From Roseburia sp. 831b (GTDB lineage: Bacteria > Bacillota > Clostridia > Lachnospirales > Lachnospiraceae), in NCBI RefSeq assembly GCF_001940165.2, contig NZ_CP135162.1:1167501-1231500 (forward strand): a stretch of DNA of 64,000 bases, written 5' to 3'. The notes under the pieces are model-generated. The model saw only the letters and a list, made by a program, of their open reading frames with translations, did no database searches and had not been told where the DNA came from. Positions within the stretch are counted from its first letter, which is position 1. Each line of letters begins with the position of its first letter. The position numbers and the translations under genes are program-made. This document shows positions 43,098-51,097 of the stretch, one piece after another.

Positions 43098-43356
43098 GTT
43101 CTACCTCTGTATCATTTAGATTGCCATTGAAACGGTTTGATAATGTCTCCGGTTGCAATGCAGACACAATAATCGTATCATTCTCCATGAAAATAACACT
43201 CTTGGTTCTGCGTCCCTGTGTTGCATCAATCAGGTTTTGCTGTTCTTTTGCCCTTTGCACCATTCTCTTTGCCGGTGCCGACTCAAACGAAATAATGGTA
43301 ATAATCTTATCCGTATTTACAACATTTCCAAATCCAATATTCATCAATCTAGCCAT
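43084..43356 (-). CDS. remA: RemA-type regulatory protein (DUF370)
   Basis: 90 aa. MARLMNIGFGNVVNTDKIITIIS and RRTKSVIFMENDTIIVSALQPETLSNRF are diagnostic of RemA, a DNA-binding regulator of matrix and osmoprotection genes in Bacillus. The start at 43356 matches the family; the extra upstream codons are in the yicC 3' end. In the classic yicC-remA-gmk-rpoZ order. Confidence 0.92.
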   Translation of the reverse strand: MARLMNIGFGNVVNTDKIITIISFESAPAKRMVQRAKEQQNLIDATQGRRTKSVIFMENDTIIVSALQPETLSNRFNGNLNDTEVEHGTE

Positions 43357-43382
43357 AATTTTTCCATTCTTGTGTATACACA

Positions 43383-44261
43383 CTATTCGATATTCTGAAT
43401 CTGTTCTCTGACTTTTTCAATATCTGTCTTTAAGTTGATTCCAATATCTGAAATCTCAAGGTCATTCGCTTTTGATAAAATCGTATTTGCTTCACGATTC
43501 ATCTCCTGCGCAATAAAGTCAAGCTTTCGGCCAACACTGCCGCCAGCCATAAGCGTCTCTTTCGTGCTCTTGATGTGGCTCTTTAAACGAACCGTCTCCT
43601 CATCCACACAGACCTTGTCTGCAAAAATTGTAACCTCAGTTGCGATTCGTGCATCATCAATCTGTTTGTCACCTAACAGCTCTTTTACTTTTTCCTCAAG
43701 ACGTTCTTTGTATTCTTTCAAAAGAATCGGGGAACGTTCCTCGATAAAATCAACGTAGGTAAGCATTCCGTCTAACTTGTCACACAAATCGGCTCTTAAA
43801 TGCTCGCCCTCTTTGATACGGCTTGCCACGAACTGCTCACAGGCACCGCGGATTGCTTTTTCTAAAACAGACCACAATTCCTTTTCATCTATTGTCTGCT
43901 CTTCCATCGTGAAAACTTCCGGATAGCGAGACAATGTGCTGACACGAATGTCATTCTCCAACTTAAAATGCTCTGCCATCTCGTTCAGATACGCAAGATA
44001 CTGTCCTGCAATATCCTCATTGTATTTGAGCGCACCGTTCTTCTCAGAATAATCTTCATAGGAAATAAAAAGGTCAACCTTTCCTCTTTCCATATATTCT
44101 TTCAAAAGACTGCGGATGGAACTCTCAAAAAAGTTCAATTTCTTCGGCATCTTGATGTTCACATCCAGATAGCGATGATTCACAGACTTAATCTCCACCG
44201 TAAATTTACGGTTTCCCTCTGTTACTTCCTGCCGGCCAAAACCGGTCATACTCTTAATCAT
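43383..44261 (-). CDS. yicC: YicC-family endoribonuclease
   Basis: 292 aa. MIKSMTGFGRQEVTEGNRKFTVEIKSVNHRYLDV is the family N-terminus; the C-terminal DUF1732 block ends FIAQEMNREANTILSKANDLEISDIGINLKTDIEKVREQIQNIE. Recent work identifies this family as an RNase; the in vivo role is open. First gene of its operon, with a promoter of near-consensus hexamers. Confidence 0.93.
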   Translation of the reverse strand: MIKSMTGFGRQEVTEGNRKFTVEIKSVNHRYLDVNIKMPKKLNFFESSIRSLLKEYMERGKVDLFISYEDYSEKNGALKYNEDIAGQYLAYLNEMAEHFKLENDIRVSTLSRYPEVFTMEEQTIDEKELWSVLEKAIRGACEQFVASRIKEGEHLRADLCDKLDGMLTYVDFIEERSPILLKEYKERLEEKVKELLGDKQIDDARIATEVTIFADKVCVDEETVRLKSHIKSTKETLMAGGSVGRKLDFIAQEMNREANTILSKANDLEISDIGINLKTDIEKVREQIQNIE

Positions 44262-44319
44262 GCGTTCCTCCTGACCTGATTTCCATCAGTACTTATTCAC
44301 GTAATCACACGCATTTTAC

Positions 44320-44346
44320 GCGTTAGGGTATAGTTATCCCTAACGC
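44320..44346 (-). other. 5'-leader hairpin of the yicC operon
   Basis: GCGTTAGGG and CCCTAACGC (arms at 44320-44328 and 44338-44346) form a nine-base stem near the predicted 5' end of the transcript. Could protect the RNA or be a binding site; alternatively a terminator for pepF, though no T-run follows. Confidence 0.6.
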
Positions 44347-44358
44347 ATAATTGTATTA

Positions 44359-44387
44359 ATTATAAAACGATTCCTACCGGAAGTCAA
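44359..44387 (-). promoter_or_regulatory. Promoter of yicC-remA-gmk-rpoZ
   Basis: Minus strand TTGACT (44382-44387), 17-bp spacer, TATAAT (44359-44364). Confidence 0.82.
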
Positions 44388-44429
44388 TATTGCAATTTTC
44401 ATGAGGAAACAGGTTTTTTGTTCCATTTT

Positions 44430-46226
44430 TTAAACCAACGTTTCCATCTCTGTCAAAATATCGCCAAATACATTTAAGGCATCCTGAATTGCAGTCGGCT
44501 CCTCTAAGTTCACGCCGGCTATCTTTAACAATTCAACCGGTGCCATGGAGCATCCGCCGGATAAGAACTTCTTGTACTGTTCCACTGCAGGCGCACCGTT
44601 CTTTAAAATGTTGTGTGCAATTGCAACTGCGGATGAAAATCCGGTTGCATACTGATATACATAGAAATTGTAATAGAAGTGAGGAATTCTTGCCCACTCT
44701 AATGCGATTTCATCATCGGACACCATGTCTGGTCCATAATATTTTTTATTCAAATCAAGATATGCCTGATTCAATGTCTCTGCCGTTAAGCTTTCTCCAT
44801 CTTCTGCCATTTTGTTTGTCAGCATTTCATACTCTGCAAACTGTGTCTGACGGTAAACCGTTCCTTTAAAGCTGTCTAAGTAGTGATTCAGCAGGTAGGC
44901 ACGCTCTTTTTTGTCTGTTGTATTCTTTAATAAATATTCCATCAGAAGCACTTCGTTACAGGTGGATGCAACCTCAGCCACAAAAATTTTGTACTGGGAA
45001 TAGATGTATGGCTGTGCCTCATTGGAGTAATAGGAATGCATTGCATGACCCATCTCATGTGCTAAGGTAAACATATCATCCAAAGACTCGTTGTAATTTA
45101 ACAATACAAATGGATGTGTGCCATAAGCGCCGGCAGAATAAGCACCGCTTCTCTTTCCTTCGTTTTCATAAACATCAATCCAACGATTTTCAAATCCTTC
45201 TTTTACCTTATTGACATAATCTTCCCCAAGAGGTGCCAGTGCTTTTAAGACGGTTTCCTTTGCTTCCTCAAAGCTGATTTTCTTAGCGGCATCTGGAATC
45301 ATTGGTGTATAAATATCATACATATGAAGTTCATCGACACCCAGGCATTTTTTACGAAGACTCACATAACGATGCATCTTGTCCATGTTTGCATTGACTG
45401 TTTTTACAAGATTTTCGTAAACTTTCGGAGAAACATTGTTTGCATCTACGGCAGCCTCTAATGTGGAGTTGTATTTTCTTGCTCTGGCACGGAAAATCTG
45501 CTGTTTTACCTGACCACTGTAAATACTTGCCACCGTATTGATAAACTGAGCATAAGTCTTATAGTACTGTTCAAAGGTATCTTTTCTGACACGGCGGTCT
45601 GCGGACTCTAACAGACGGACAAAACGTCCATGGGAAATGCGGACTTTTTCTCCGTTCTCATCTAAAATCTCAGGGAACTGGATGTCTGCATTGTTAAACA
45701 TGGAAAATGTCTGTTCCGGATTCTGGCATACCTCAGAGGCAAGTGCTAATAATTTCTCCTGGTCTGCTGATAATCTGTGTGGTTTTAAACGCTGAATTTC
45801 TTCTACCCATTTGCGGTAAAACTCTAACTGATTTTCTTCTTTATAATAGCCCTCTAACACTTCTTCTTTTGTCTCTAAAATTTCCGGGTCAATAAAGGCA
45901 AGACGGCTTGAGATACCTGCATAAAGCATCATGATTTTCTGTACCATTGCCTGATGTGTGGTATCTTTTGTATCCTGGTCGCTTAAGCGTTCTGCATAAT
46001 TGTATGCAAGTTCAATCTTTTGATCCATCTTTGCCATGGTGTCGCAGACTTTTAACAGATTTTTTGCGGAAGCGGTAACCGTTCCTTCCATCTGCTCTAA
46101 CTCGGATGCTAATTCATCAATCTTTTTTAAATCTGCTTCCCATGCCTCATTTGTCTCATACATATCGGAAAGTTTCCATGTATTTTCTTCTTTTACTTCA
46201 CTTCTTTTCAATAATTCTTTTGCCAT
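44430..46226 (-). CDS. pepF: Oligoendopeptidase F (M3B)
   Basis: 598 aa cytosolic zinc metallopeptidase. Active site HExxH in TLAHEMGHAMHSYYS, with the third ligand Glu in FVAEVASTCNEVLL. Usual length for PepF. Downstream of the epimerase gene by 14 bp and probably co-transcribed. Confidence 0.95.
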   Translation of the reverse strand: MAKELLKRSEVKEENTWKLSDMYETNEAWEADLKKIDELASELEQMEGTVTASAKNLLKVCDTMAKMDQKIELAYNYAERLSDQDTKDTTHQAMVQKIMMLYAGISSRLAFIDPEILETKEEVLEGYYKEENQLEFYRKWVEEIQRLKPHRLSADQEKLLALASEVCQNPEQTFSMFNNADIQFPEILDENGEKVRISHGRFVRLLESADRRVRKDTFEQYYKTYAQFINTVASIYSGQVKQQIFRARARKYNSTLEAAVDANNVSPKVYENLVKTVNANMDKMHRYVSLRKKCLGVDELHMYDIYTPMIPDAAKKISFEEAKETVLKALAPLGEDYVNKVKEGFENRWIDVYENEGKRSGAYSAGAYGTHPFVLLNYNESLDDMFTLAHEMGHAMHSYYSNEAQPYIYSQYKIFVAEVASTCNEVLLMEYLLKNTTDKKERAYLLNHYLDSFKGTVYRQTQFAEYEMLTNKMAEDGESLTAETLNQAYLDLNKKYYGPDMVSDDEIALEWARIPHFYYNFYVYQYATGFSSAVAIAHNILKNGAPAVEQYKKFLSGGCSMAPVELLKIAGVNLEEPTAIQDALNVFGDILTEMETLV

Positions 46227-46240
46227 CTTTTTTCGTCCTC

Positions 46241-47116
46241 CTAAATGCTGATTGTATATTGCTGTTCAAACTGTTCATTTGCCTCAAGGCAATTTCCATA
46301 TTCACGCTGCGTCAAATCTCCGTTAAATCCCTCTTTGTCGCATCTGCCATACCAAGGTTCGATGCAGACAAACGGTGCATTCTTTTTCGCCGGTGACCAG
46401 ATTCCAAAAAGCGGTGCTGTAAAACTTACGGTTAAATAAGCTTTTCCAGACGGATCACACAGAGAAACTTTCTGTACCTGATGATGCTCTACAATCAAAG
46501 CGTCCTCATCAAACAAGTCGTTCGTGATTGCCAAATAACCATTTTCAAGCGGATATGTTTTCTGTTTTTCCGACAAAGTACCATGACTGCTTAAAATGCC
46601 CGCTGTAATTTCTTTTGCATCTTCAAAATAAATTTTATAATCGGTCTGCTTTTCTCCTGCATGAACCGGGCATAAAAATGCCGGATGTCCACCGATACTA
46701 AAATACATTTTTTCATCCTGCTTATTCGATACCTTCCAGGAGACAGTCACATTTCTGCCCTCTATGCGGTAACCAATCTCCAAACGGAACGCAAATGGAT
46801 ATTTTTCTCTTGTCTCCTTCGTATCCTCCAACGCGAACAAAAGTTCGTTCTCTGTCTTTTCTACAAGTGCAAACTCCATATCTCTTGCAAATCCATGCTG
46901 TGACATTGCATAGGTTTTTCCAGCGAAGGAATATGCTCCATCCTGCAGACTTCCAACAATCGGAAACAGAACCGGTGAAGTTCTCTTCCAATAATCGGGA
47001 TTTGCATCCCACATGTATTCCTGATTTGTCTTTGTATCTTTGAGTGATTTTAGTTCTGCTCCAAAAGAGCTTACACCAATCTTGATTTCGTCGTTTGAAA
47101 GTTCATACATTTCCAT
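46241..47116 (-). CDS. Aldose 1-epimerase-family protein
   Basis: About 291 aa. The galactose mutarotase-like fold is suggested by ISSFGAELKSLKD-type GVSSFGAELKSLKDTKTNQEYMWDANPDYW, PVLFPIVGSL, SQHGFARDMEF, GGHPAF and CIEPWYG. This subgroup (LacX/YihR-like) has no proven substrate. Start 47116 with AAGGAGAA upstream. Possible promoter TTGCGG-16-TATAAT upstream, divergent to rqcH. Confidence 0.85.
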   Translation of the reverse strand: MEMYELSNDEIKIGVSSFGAELKSLKDTKTNQEYMWDANPDYWKRTSPVLFPIVGSLQDGAYSFAGKTYAMSQHGFARDMEFALVEKTENELLFALEDTKETREKYPFAFRLEIGYRIEGRNVTVSWKVSNKQDEKMYFSIGGHPAFLCPVHAGEKQTDYKIYFEDAKEITAGILSSHGTLSEKQKTYPLENGYLAITNDLFDEDALIVEHHQVQKVSLCDPSGKAYLTVSFTAPLFGIWSPAKKNAPFVCIEPWYGRCDKEGFNGDLTQREYGNCLEANEQFEQQYTISI

Positions 47117-47201
47117 TTCTCGTTCTCCTTTTCCGTCATACAATACGATTTCTATTATACTCGGATTTTACATTCCCGCAATGCTTCTGGCAAATTTTAA
47201 A

Positions 47202-47230
47202 TTGTGTTTTTCTCTCATTTCTTCTATAAT
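47202..47230 (+). promoter_or_regulatory. Promoter of rqcH
   Basis: TTGTGT (47202-47207), 17-bp spacer, TATAAT (47225-47230). A small hairpin GTGCC/GGCAC (47237-47250) lies in the leader. Confidence 0.7.
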
Positions 47231-47297
47231 AAACAGGTGCCTGTTGGCACATTTAGATTCACAAAAATTGGAAAATTAGAAAGTTCAGGTGATTTTT

Positions 47298-49037
47298 ATG
47301 GCATTAGACGGATTCGTCATTTCAAATATAGTAGCAGAATTAAACAATACCATTCTTAACGCAAGAATCAGCAAAATTGCGCAGCCGGAAAACGATGAGC
47401 TGCTTTTTACTTTAAAAGGGCAAAACGGTCAGTACCGCCTTGCAGTTTCCGCAAGTGCTTCTCTCCCGTTTCTTTATCTGACAGCAAACAACAAACCAAG
47501 TCCTCTTACTGCGCCAAATTTTTGCATGCTGCTTCGCAAACACATTGCAAACGGACGCATTGTCAAAATCTATCAGCCACATATGGAACGTATCATTCAT
47601 TTTGACATTGAGCATCTTGACGAGCTTGGTGACCTTTGTCAGAAAACTTTGATTGTCGAACTGATGGGAAAACACAGTAACATTATCTTTTGCAACTCAG
47701 ACGGCATGATTCTTGACAGCATCAAACATGTGTCCGCCATGATGAGTTCCGTCCGCGAGGTGCTTCCCGGACGAACCTACGTCATTCCGGCGACACAGGA
47801 AGATAAATTAAATCCATTGGAAGTTACCGAGGAAGCCTTTATGAATACTGTAATGACAAAACCAGTTTCCATCACAAAAGCGCTCTACACTTCTTTTACC
47901 GGAACAAGCCCTGTCATTGCAAACGAAATCTGCCACCGTGCCTCCATCGACGGTGATATGCCAATCGATTCCTTGGACGAAGATGGCAAAAAACACCTTT
48001 TTAACAATTTCAAATGGATGATGGAGGATGTAAAAAACGGCGCCTACCAGCCGAATATCATCTATAACGGAAAAGAACCGATTGACTTTTCCTGCTTCCA
48101 CTTAAGCGAATACGCAGATTATAGCACGCAGGATTACGCCTCCATCAGCGAAGTGCTAGAACAATATTATGCCAAGAAGAACACGTATACCCGTATCCGC
48201 CAGAAATCCGTAGATTTGCGTAAGATTGTGACAACCGCACTAGAACGTAACCGCAAGAAATACCAGCTCCAGGAAAAGCAGCTCCGTGATACCGAAAAAC
48301 GTGAAAAATATAAGGTTTACGGCGAGCTGATTCACACTTACGGATATGGTCTTGCAGAGGGTGCAAAAGAGTTAGAGGCACTAAACTACTACACAAATGA
48401 AATGATAAAAATTCCTCTGGACCCGACGAAAAACGCAATGGAAAATGCGCAAAAATATTTTGATAAATACAATAAATTAAAGCGTACCTATGAAGCATTA
48501 ACCGAACTGATTTTAGAGACCAAGGCTGAGATTGAGCACTTAGAAAGCATCGCAACCTCGCTCGATATCGCTTTATCCGAAGACGATTTTGTGCAGATTA
48601 AAGAAGAATTAACCGAATACGGCTATATCAAACGCAAAAGAACGGATAAGAAAGTGAAAAGCAAAAGTAAACCGTTCCACTATCGTTCCAGCGATGGCTA
48701 CGATATTTATGTTGGGAAAAACAACTACCAGAACGATGAACTGACTTTTAAATTTGCAACCGGAAACGACTGGTGGTTTCATGCAAAAGGAATGGCAGGT
48801 TCCCATGTCATCGTAAAATCCAACAACGAAGAGCTGCCCGACCGCGTTTTCGAGGAAGCCGGGAAACTTGCCGGATATTACTCAAAAGGACGTGACAACG
48901 AAAAAATTGAGATTGATTATCTGCAAAAGAAAAATGTCAAAAAGCCAAACGGAAGTGCACCTGGATTTGTCGTGTATTACACCAACTACTCTCTTACGAT
49001 TCATCCAGATATCTCAGGTCTTACATTAGTAGAATAA
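47298..49037 (+). CDS. rqcH: RqcH ribosome quality control factor (FbpA/NEMF family)
   Basis: 579 aa. NFACT-N domain (MALDGFVISNIVAELN, NARISKIAQPENDELLF), coiled-coil middle (ERNRKKYQLQEKQLRDTEKREKY...) and NFACT-R domain (YRSSDGYDIYVGKNNYQNDELTF, WWFHAKGMAGSHVIV, KPNGSAPGFVVYYTNYSLTIHPD). Adds alanine tails to peptides stalled on 50S subunits. Many older annotations call it fibronectin-binding protein. The ATG at 47298 has AGGTGA upstream. Single-gene unit with terminator. Confidence 0.94.
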   Translation: MALDGFVISNIVAELNNTILNARISKIAQPENDELLFTLKGQNGQYRLAVSASASLPFLYLTANNKPSPLTAPNFCMLLRKHIANGRIVKIYQPHMERIIHFDIEHLDELGDLCQKTLIVELMGKHSNIIFCNSDGMILDSIKHVSAMMSSVREVLPGRTYVIPATQEDKLNPLEVTEEAFMNTVMTKPVSITKALYTSFTGTSPVIANEICHRASIDGDMPIDSLDEDGKKHLFNNFKWMMEDVKNGAYQPNIIYNGKEPIDFSCFHLSEYADYSTQDYASISEVLEQYYAKKNTYTRIRQKSVDLRKIVTTALERNRKKYQLQEKQLRDTEKREKYKVYGELIHTYGYGLAEGAKELEALNYYTNEMIKIPLDPTKNAMENAQKYFDKYNKLKRTYEALTELILETKAEIEHLESIATSLDIALSEDDFVQIKEELTEYGYIKRKRTDKKVKSKSKPFHYRSSDGYDIYVGKNNYQNDELTFKFATGNDWWFHAKGMAGSHVIVKSNNEELPDRVFEEAGKLAGYYSKGRDNEKIEIDYLQKKNVKKPNGSAPGFVVYYTNYSLTIHPDISGLTLVE

Positions 49038-49104
49038 CGTATTGTTTTTATATCACAGAGCATTTTTTATGTAATTAGGAACGAAATTTCTTCTTACAAC
49101 ATAA

Positions 49105-49150
49105 GAAAACGTCATTTTAAAGTGAAATCACACCTTAAAATGACGTTTTC
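49105..49150. terminator. Terminator of rqcH, usable from both sides
   Basis: GAAAACGTCATTTTAA (from 49105) pairs with TTAAAATGACGTTTTC (ending 49150), extended by GTG/CAC inside with one mismatch. T-run on the plus side; A-run gives the same on the minus strand for the gene ending at 49161. Confidence 0.88.
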
Positions 49151-49160
49151 TTTTACATTC

Positions 49161-49406
49161 TTATCGAACATAACCATATTCTGGATTTTCAAAGGATAGT
49201 GGATAAATCTGATCCGCAATTTTCCGAAGTATCTTAGCAAGAACTTTACGACCGCCTTTTCCCGTATAAACTTTTCCTGTCTTCTGGAAAAACGCCTCGC
49301 AATTATAAACCTGCTCTCTCCTTGCCCACTCCGGCAGCGTGTCTACCCTATGTTGCTTAAAATACTGCTGTGTTAAAAAAAACTGACTTTCATTGTTCCA
49401 ATTCAT
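49161..49406 (-). CDS. Small protein of unknown function
   Basis: 81 aa, not recognised. Contains WARREQVYNCEAFFQKTGKVYTGKGGRKVLAKILRKIADQIYPL, with a Lys/Arg-rich middle; no membrane segment or signal peptide. GAGGAAAAAG precedes the ATG. It lies between the rqcH terminator and a 22-codon gene, both read on the minus strand with a terminator between them. Confidence 0.6.
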   Translation of the reverse strand: MNWNNESQFFLTQQYFKQHRVDTLPEWARREQVYNCEAFFQKTGKVYTGKGGRKVLAKILRKIADQIYPLSFENPEYGYVR

Positions 49407-49571
49407 ACTTTTTCCTCATTTCTGTTACACAAACAAAATCAGATGCACTGACTTTGGCTGGCTGCTGTCTTCGAGTATGAATTGCCCGGTAATTTCGTGA
49501 CGTTTCTTTTGGCATGCCACAGCATTTTAAATAATTTTAACCATTTCAGCTCTTACCGGTTAAATAGAAAA

Positions 49572-49594
49572 AGCCGCAGCAGACCGCCACGGCT
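49572..49594 (-). terminator. Terminator after the 22-codon gene
   Basis: On the minus strand AGCCGTGG (49587-49594) pairs with CTGCGGCT (49572-49579), with G-T wobbles, then TTTTTC. It lies 24 bp after the stop codon at 49618. Confidence 0.75.
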
Positions 49595-49617
49595 CATAAA
49601 TTCATCCTATCAAAAGA

Positions 49618-49686
49618 TTATTTACAAATTACCGAGGTAATCTCGCTCGAATATGTTGTCTTGTTGCTGTTGTAGATTGTAATCAT
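49618..49686 (-). CDS. Putative 22-aa peptide gene
   Basis: Too short for usual ORF calls. From ATG 49686 to TAA 49618 it encodes MITIYNSNKTTYSSEITSVIC plus Lys: polar, Thr/Ser-rich, one Cys, no signal sequence. Support: GAGGT (in GCGAGGTAATAA) at ribosome-site distance, a stop followed 24 bp later by a strong intrinsic terminator, and a structured leader upstream. It resembles no peptide I know. Alternatives are a leader peptide without downstream gene, a type I toxin-like peptide, or a small RNA with an incidental frame. Confidence 0.45.
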   Translation of the reverse strand: MITIYNSNKTTYSSEITSVICK

Positions 49687-49712
49687 ATTTATTACCTCGC
49701 TTTCTTTATTCT

Positions 49713-49760
49713 ACTTTTGAACCTACAAATTCAAAAGTGACTCTGTTGATATTCATCAAC
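49713..49760 (-). other. Two-hairpin leader of the 22-codon gene
   Basis: ACTTTTGA (49713-49720) pairs with TCAAAAGT (49731-49738), and GTTGAT pairs with ATCAAC (49745-49760). A possible promoter lies further up: minus-strand TTGCGT about 17 bp from TATGTT. Apart from these items and AT-rich filler, 49407-49951 shows no gene. Confidence 0.55.
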
Positions 49761-49951
49761 CTTATTAAACATAGCACATTTATAAGTAGAACGCAAGTAG
49801 TTTTTCTGCAAAAAATTCTTAAGATTTTTTTACAAAAATTGTCTGTTTAGAAATGAATTCTCTACATACACTATGATTGAACAACAACAGTGAGTTACTT
49901 CTAATTCCTGCTTTGTTCAAAACAAACCATTTACAAAAGGAGGAAACAGAT

Positions 49952-50158
49952 ATGTCAGGACGTTCATCTAACAGAGCTGCAGTGCCAGAAGCAAAAAGTG
50001 CCTTAGACCGTTTTAAGTATGAGGTTGCAAATGAAATTGGGGTTCCATTAAGTGATGGATACAACGGTAATCTTACTTCCAAACAGAATGGTTCCGTTGG
50101 TGGTTATATGGTCAAAAAAATGATCGAAGCCCAGGAAAGACAGATGTCTGAGAAATAA
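49952..50158 (+). CDS. Alpha/beta-type small acid-soluble spore protein
   Basis: 68 aa SASP that coats and protects spore DNA. ALDRFKYEVANEIGVPL carries the germination-protease site (E-I/A type) and LTSKQNGSVGGYMVKKMIEAQE is the second DNA-binding block. ATG 49952 follows AAAGGAGG. Expected sigma-G control; I did not find a clean sigma-G promoter. Own terminator follows. Confidence 0.93.
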   Translation: MSGRSSNRAAVPEAKSALDRFKYEVANEIGVPLSDGYNGNLTSKQNGSVGGYMVKKMIEAQERQMSEK

Positions 50159-50171
50159 ACAACAGACAAAA

Positions 50172-50217
50172 AGAAGTTCCCTGTCACGAATTTTTGTTCG
50201 TAACAGGGAACTTTCTT
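50172..50217. terminator. Terminator after the SASP gene
   Basis: AGAAGTTCCCTGT... pairs with ...ACAGGGAACTTTCT across 50172-50217, with a T-rich loop. Serves the plus-strand SASP gene and the minus-strand HEPN gene. Confidence 0.85.
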
Positions 50218-50222
50218 CTAAT

Positions 50223-50615
50223 TTACTTTATTGTTTTGATTCCTTCGTTCAAGTACTCAAGCAGCCGGTTCAGTAAAATCTCATATAAACCTTTTGCTGT
50301 CTCAAGTTGTTTAACTGTGGCAAAGAAAGATTCCTTGTATCTACTGCTGGCCTCCCAGCCTGTTATTGTACCAGACATAAGTTCAAGCATCTCAATCTCA
50401 TCCCAGCCGACAGAAACATACTGTGAATAAAGCGTAATAATTGAATGTGTAAACTCATAGGTAACCCCTTTGAGTTCAATAGAACATTTGAGTAACTTTT
50501 CTATTGCCTGCTGTGTATGATAACAACAAATGTCAAGATACATTTCATCATTAATTTTCTGCATGGTGTTAACAACATCCATATCTTTTTTCGCTTTTTC
50601 TATTAACAAGCACAT
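50223..50615 (-). CDS. HEPN-domain protein (probable toxin half of an MNT-HEPN pair)
   Basis: 130 aa. The helix YLDICCYHTQQAIEKLLKCSIELKG and following EFTHSIITLY are typical of HEPN proteins that pair with MNT nucleotidyltransferases. HEPN toxins are usually RNases with an RxxxxH-type site; the diagnostic Arg is not clear here, so activity may be reduced or absent. The start overlaps the MNT stop by one base, so the two are translationally coupled. Confidence 0.8.
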   Translation of the reverse strand: MCLLIEKAKKDMDVVNTMQKINDEMYLDICCYHTQQAIEKLLKCSIELKGVTYEFTHSIITLYSQYVSVGWDEIEMLELMSGTITGWEASSRYKESFFATVKQLETAKGLYEILLNRLLEYLNEGIKTIK

Positions 50616-51001
50616 TATTTCACCTCCTGAAGTACTAGTCCTTTTGTTTTTATCTCTCTGAGAACCTTATCAGATTCTTCTAGGTCATTATAGTATAAAA
50701 CATCGCAAGGGTGTTTACTTCGCAATTGGATTTTTCGCTGTACTTCATAGAATAGATTCAAATCATATTCTGCTGTTTCAATACAAATATCAATATCACT
50801 TGCAACATTACACATCATTGTAATAGAGCTGCCAAATAAAATAACACCAATATTATACTTCGCACATTCTTCTAAAATATTTTGTACATCTAATTGCATA
50901 AGAGGATATACATGGGATAATCTAGTGTCAGTTACACCTAAAACCAATGGGAACTGTGTCAAGTCTCGTAAGCTGAGTATTTTATTCCAATCAGAAACCA
51001 T
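50615..51001 (-). CDS. MNT-type nucleotidyltransferase (probable antitoxin half)
   Basis: About 128 aa minimal nucleotidyltransferase. The GSx...DxD active site is GSSITMMCNVASDIDICIE. In MNT-HEPN modules this enzyme adds AMP to the HEPN partner and silences it. ATG 51001 with GAGGTGAT upstream. Only this pair looks accessory in the surrounding 5 kb. Confidence 0.82.
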   Translation of the reverse strand: MVSDWNKILSLRDLTQFPLVLGVTDTRLSHVYPLMQLDVQNILEECAKYNIGVILFGSSITMMCNVASDIDICIETAEYDLNLFYEVQRKIQLRSKHPCDVLYYNDLEESDKVLREIKTKGLVLQEVK

Positions 51002-51097
51002 TTGTATCACCTCAATTCATTGTGTGGCATGATAACTTTTATCTTCCAATTCAAGCCTTTTTTATATTATAACTTCAAATAATTATAATGTCTATTG

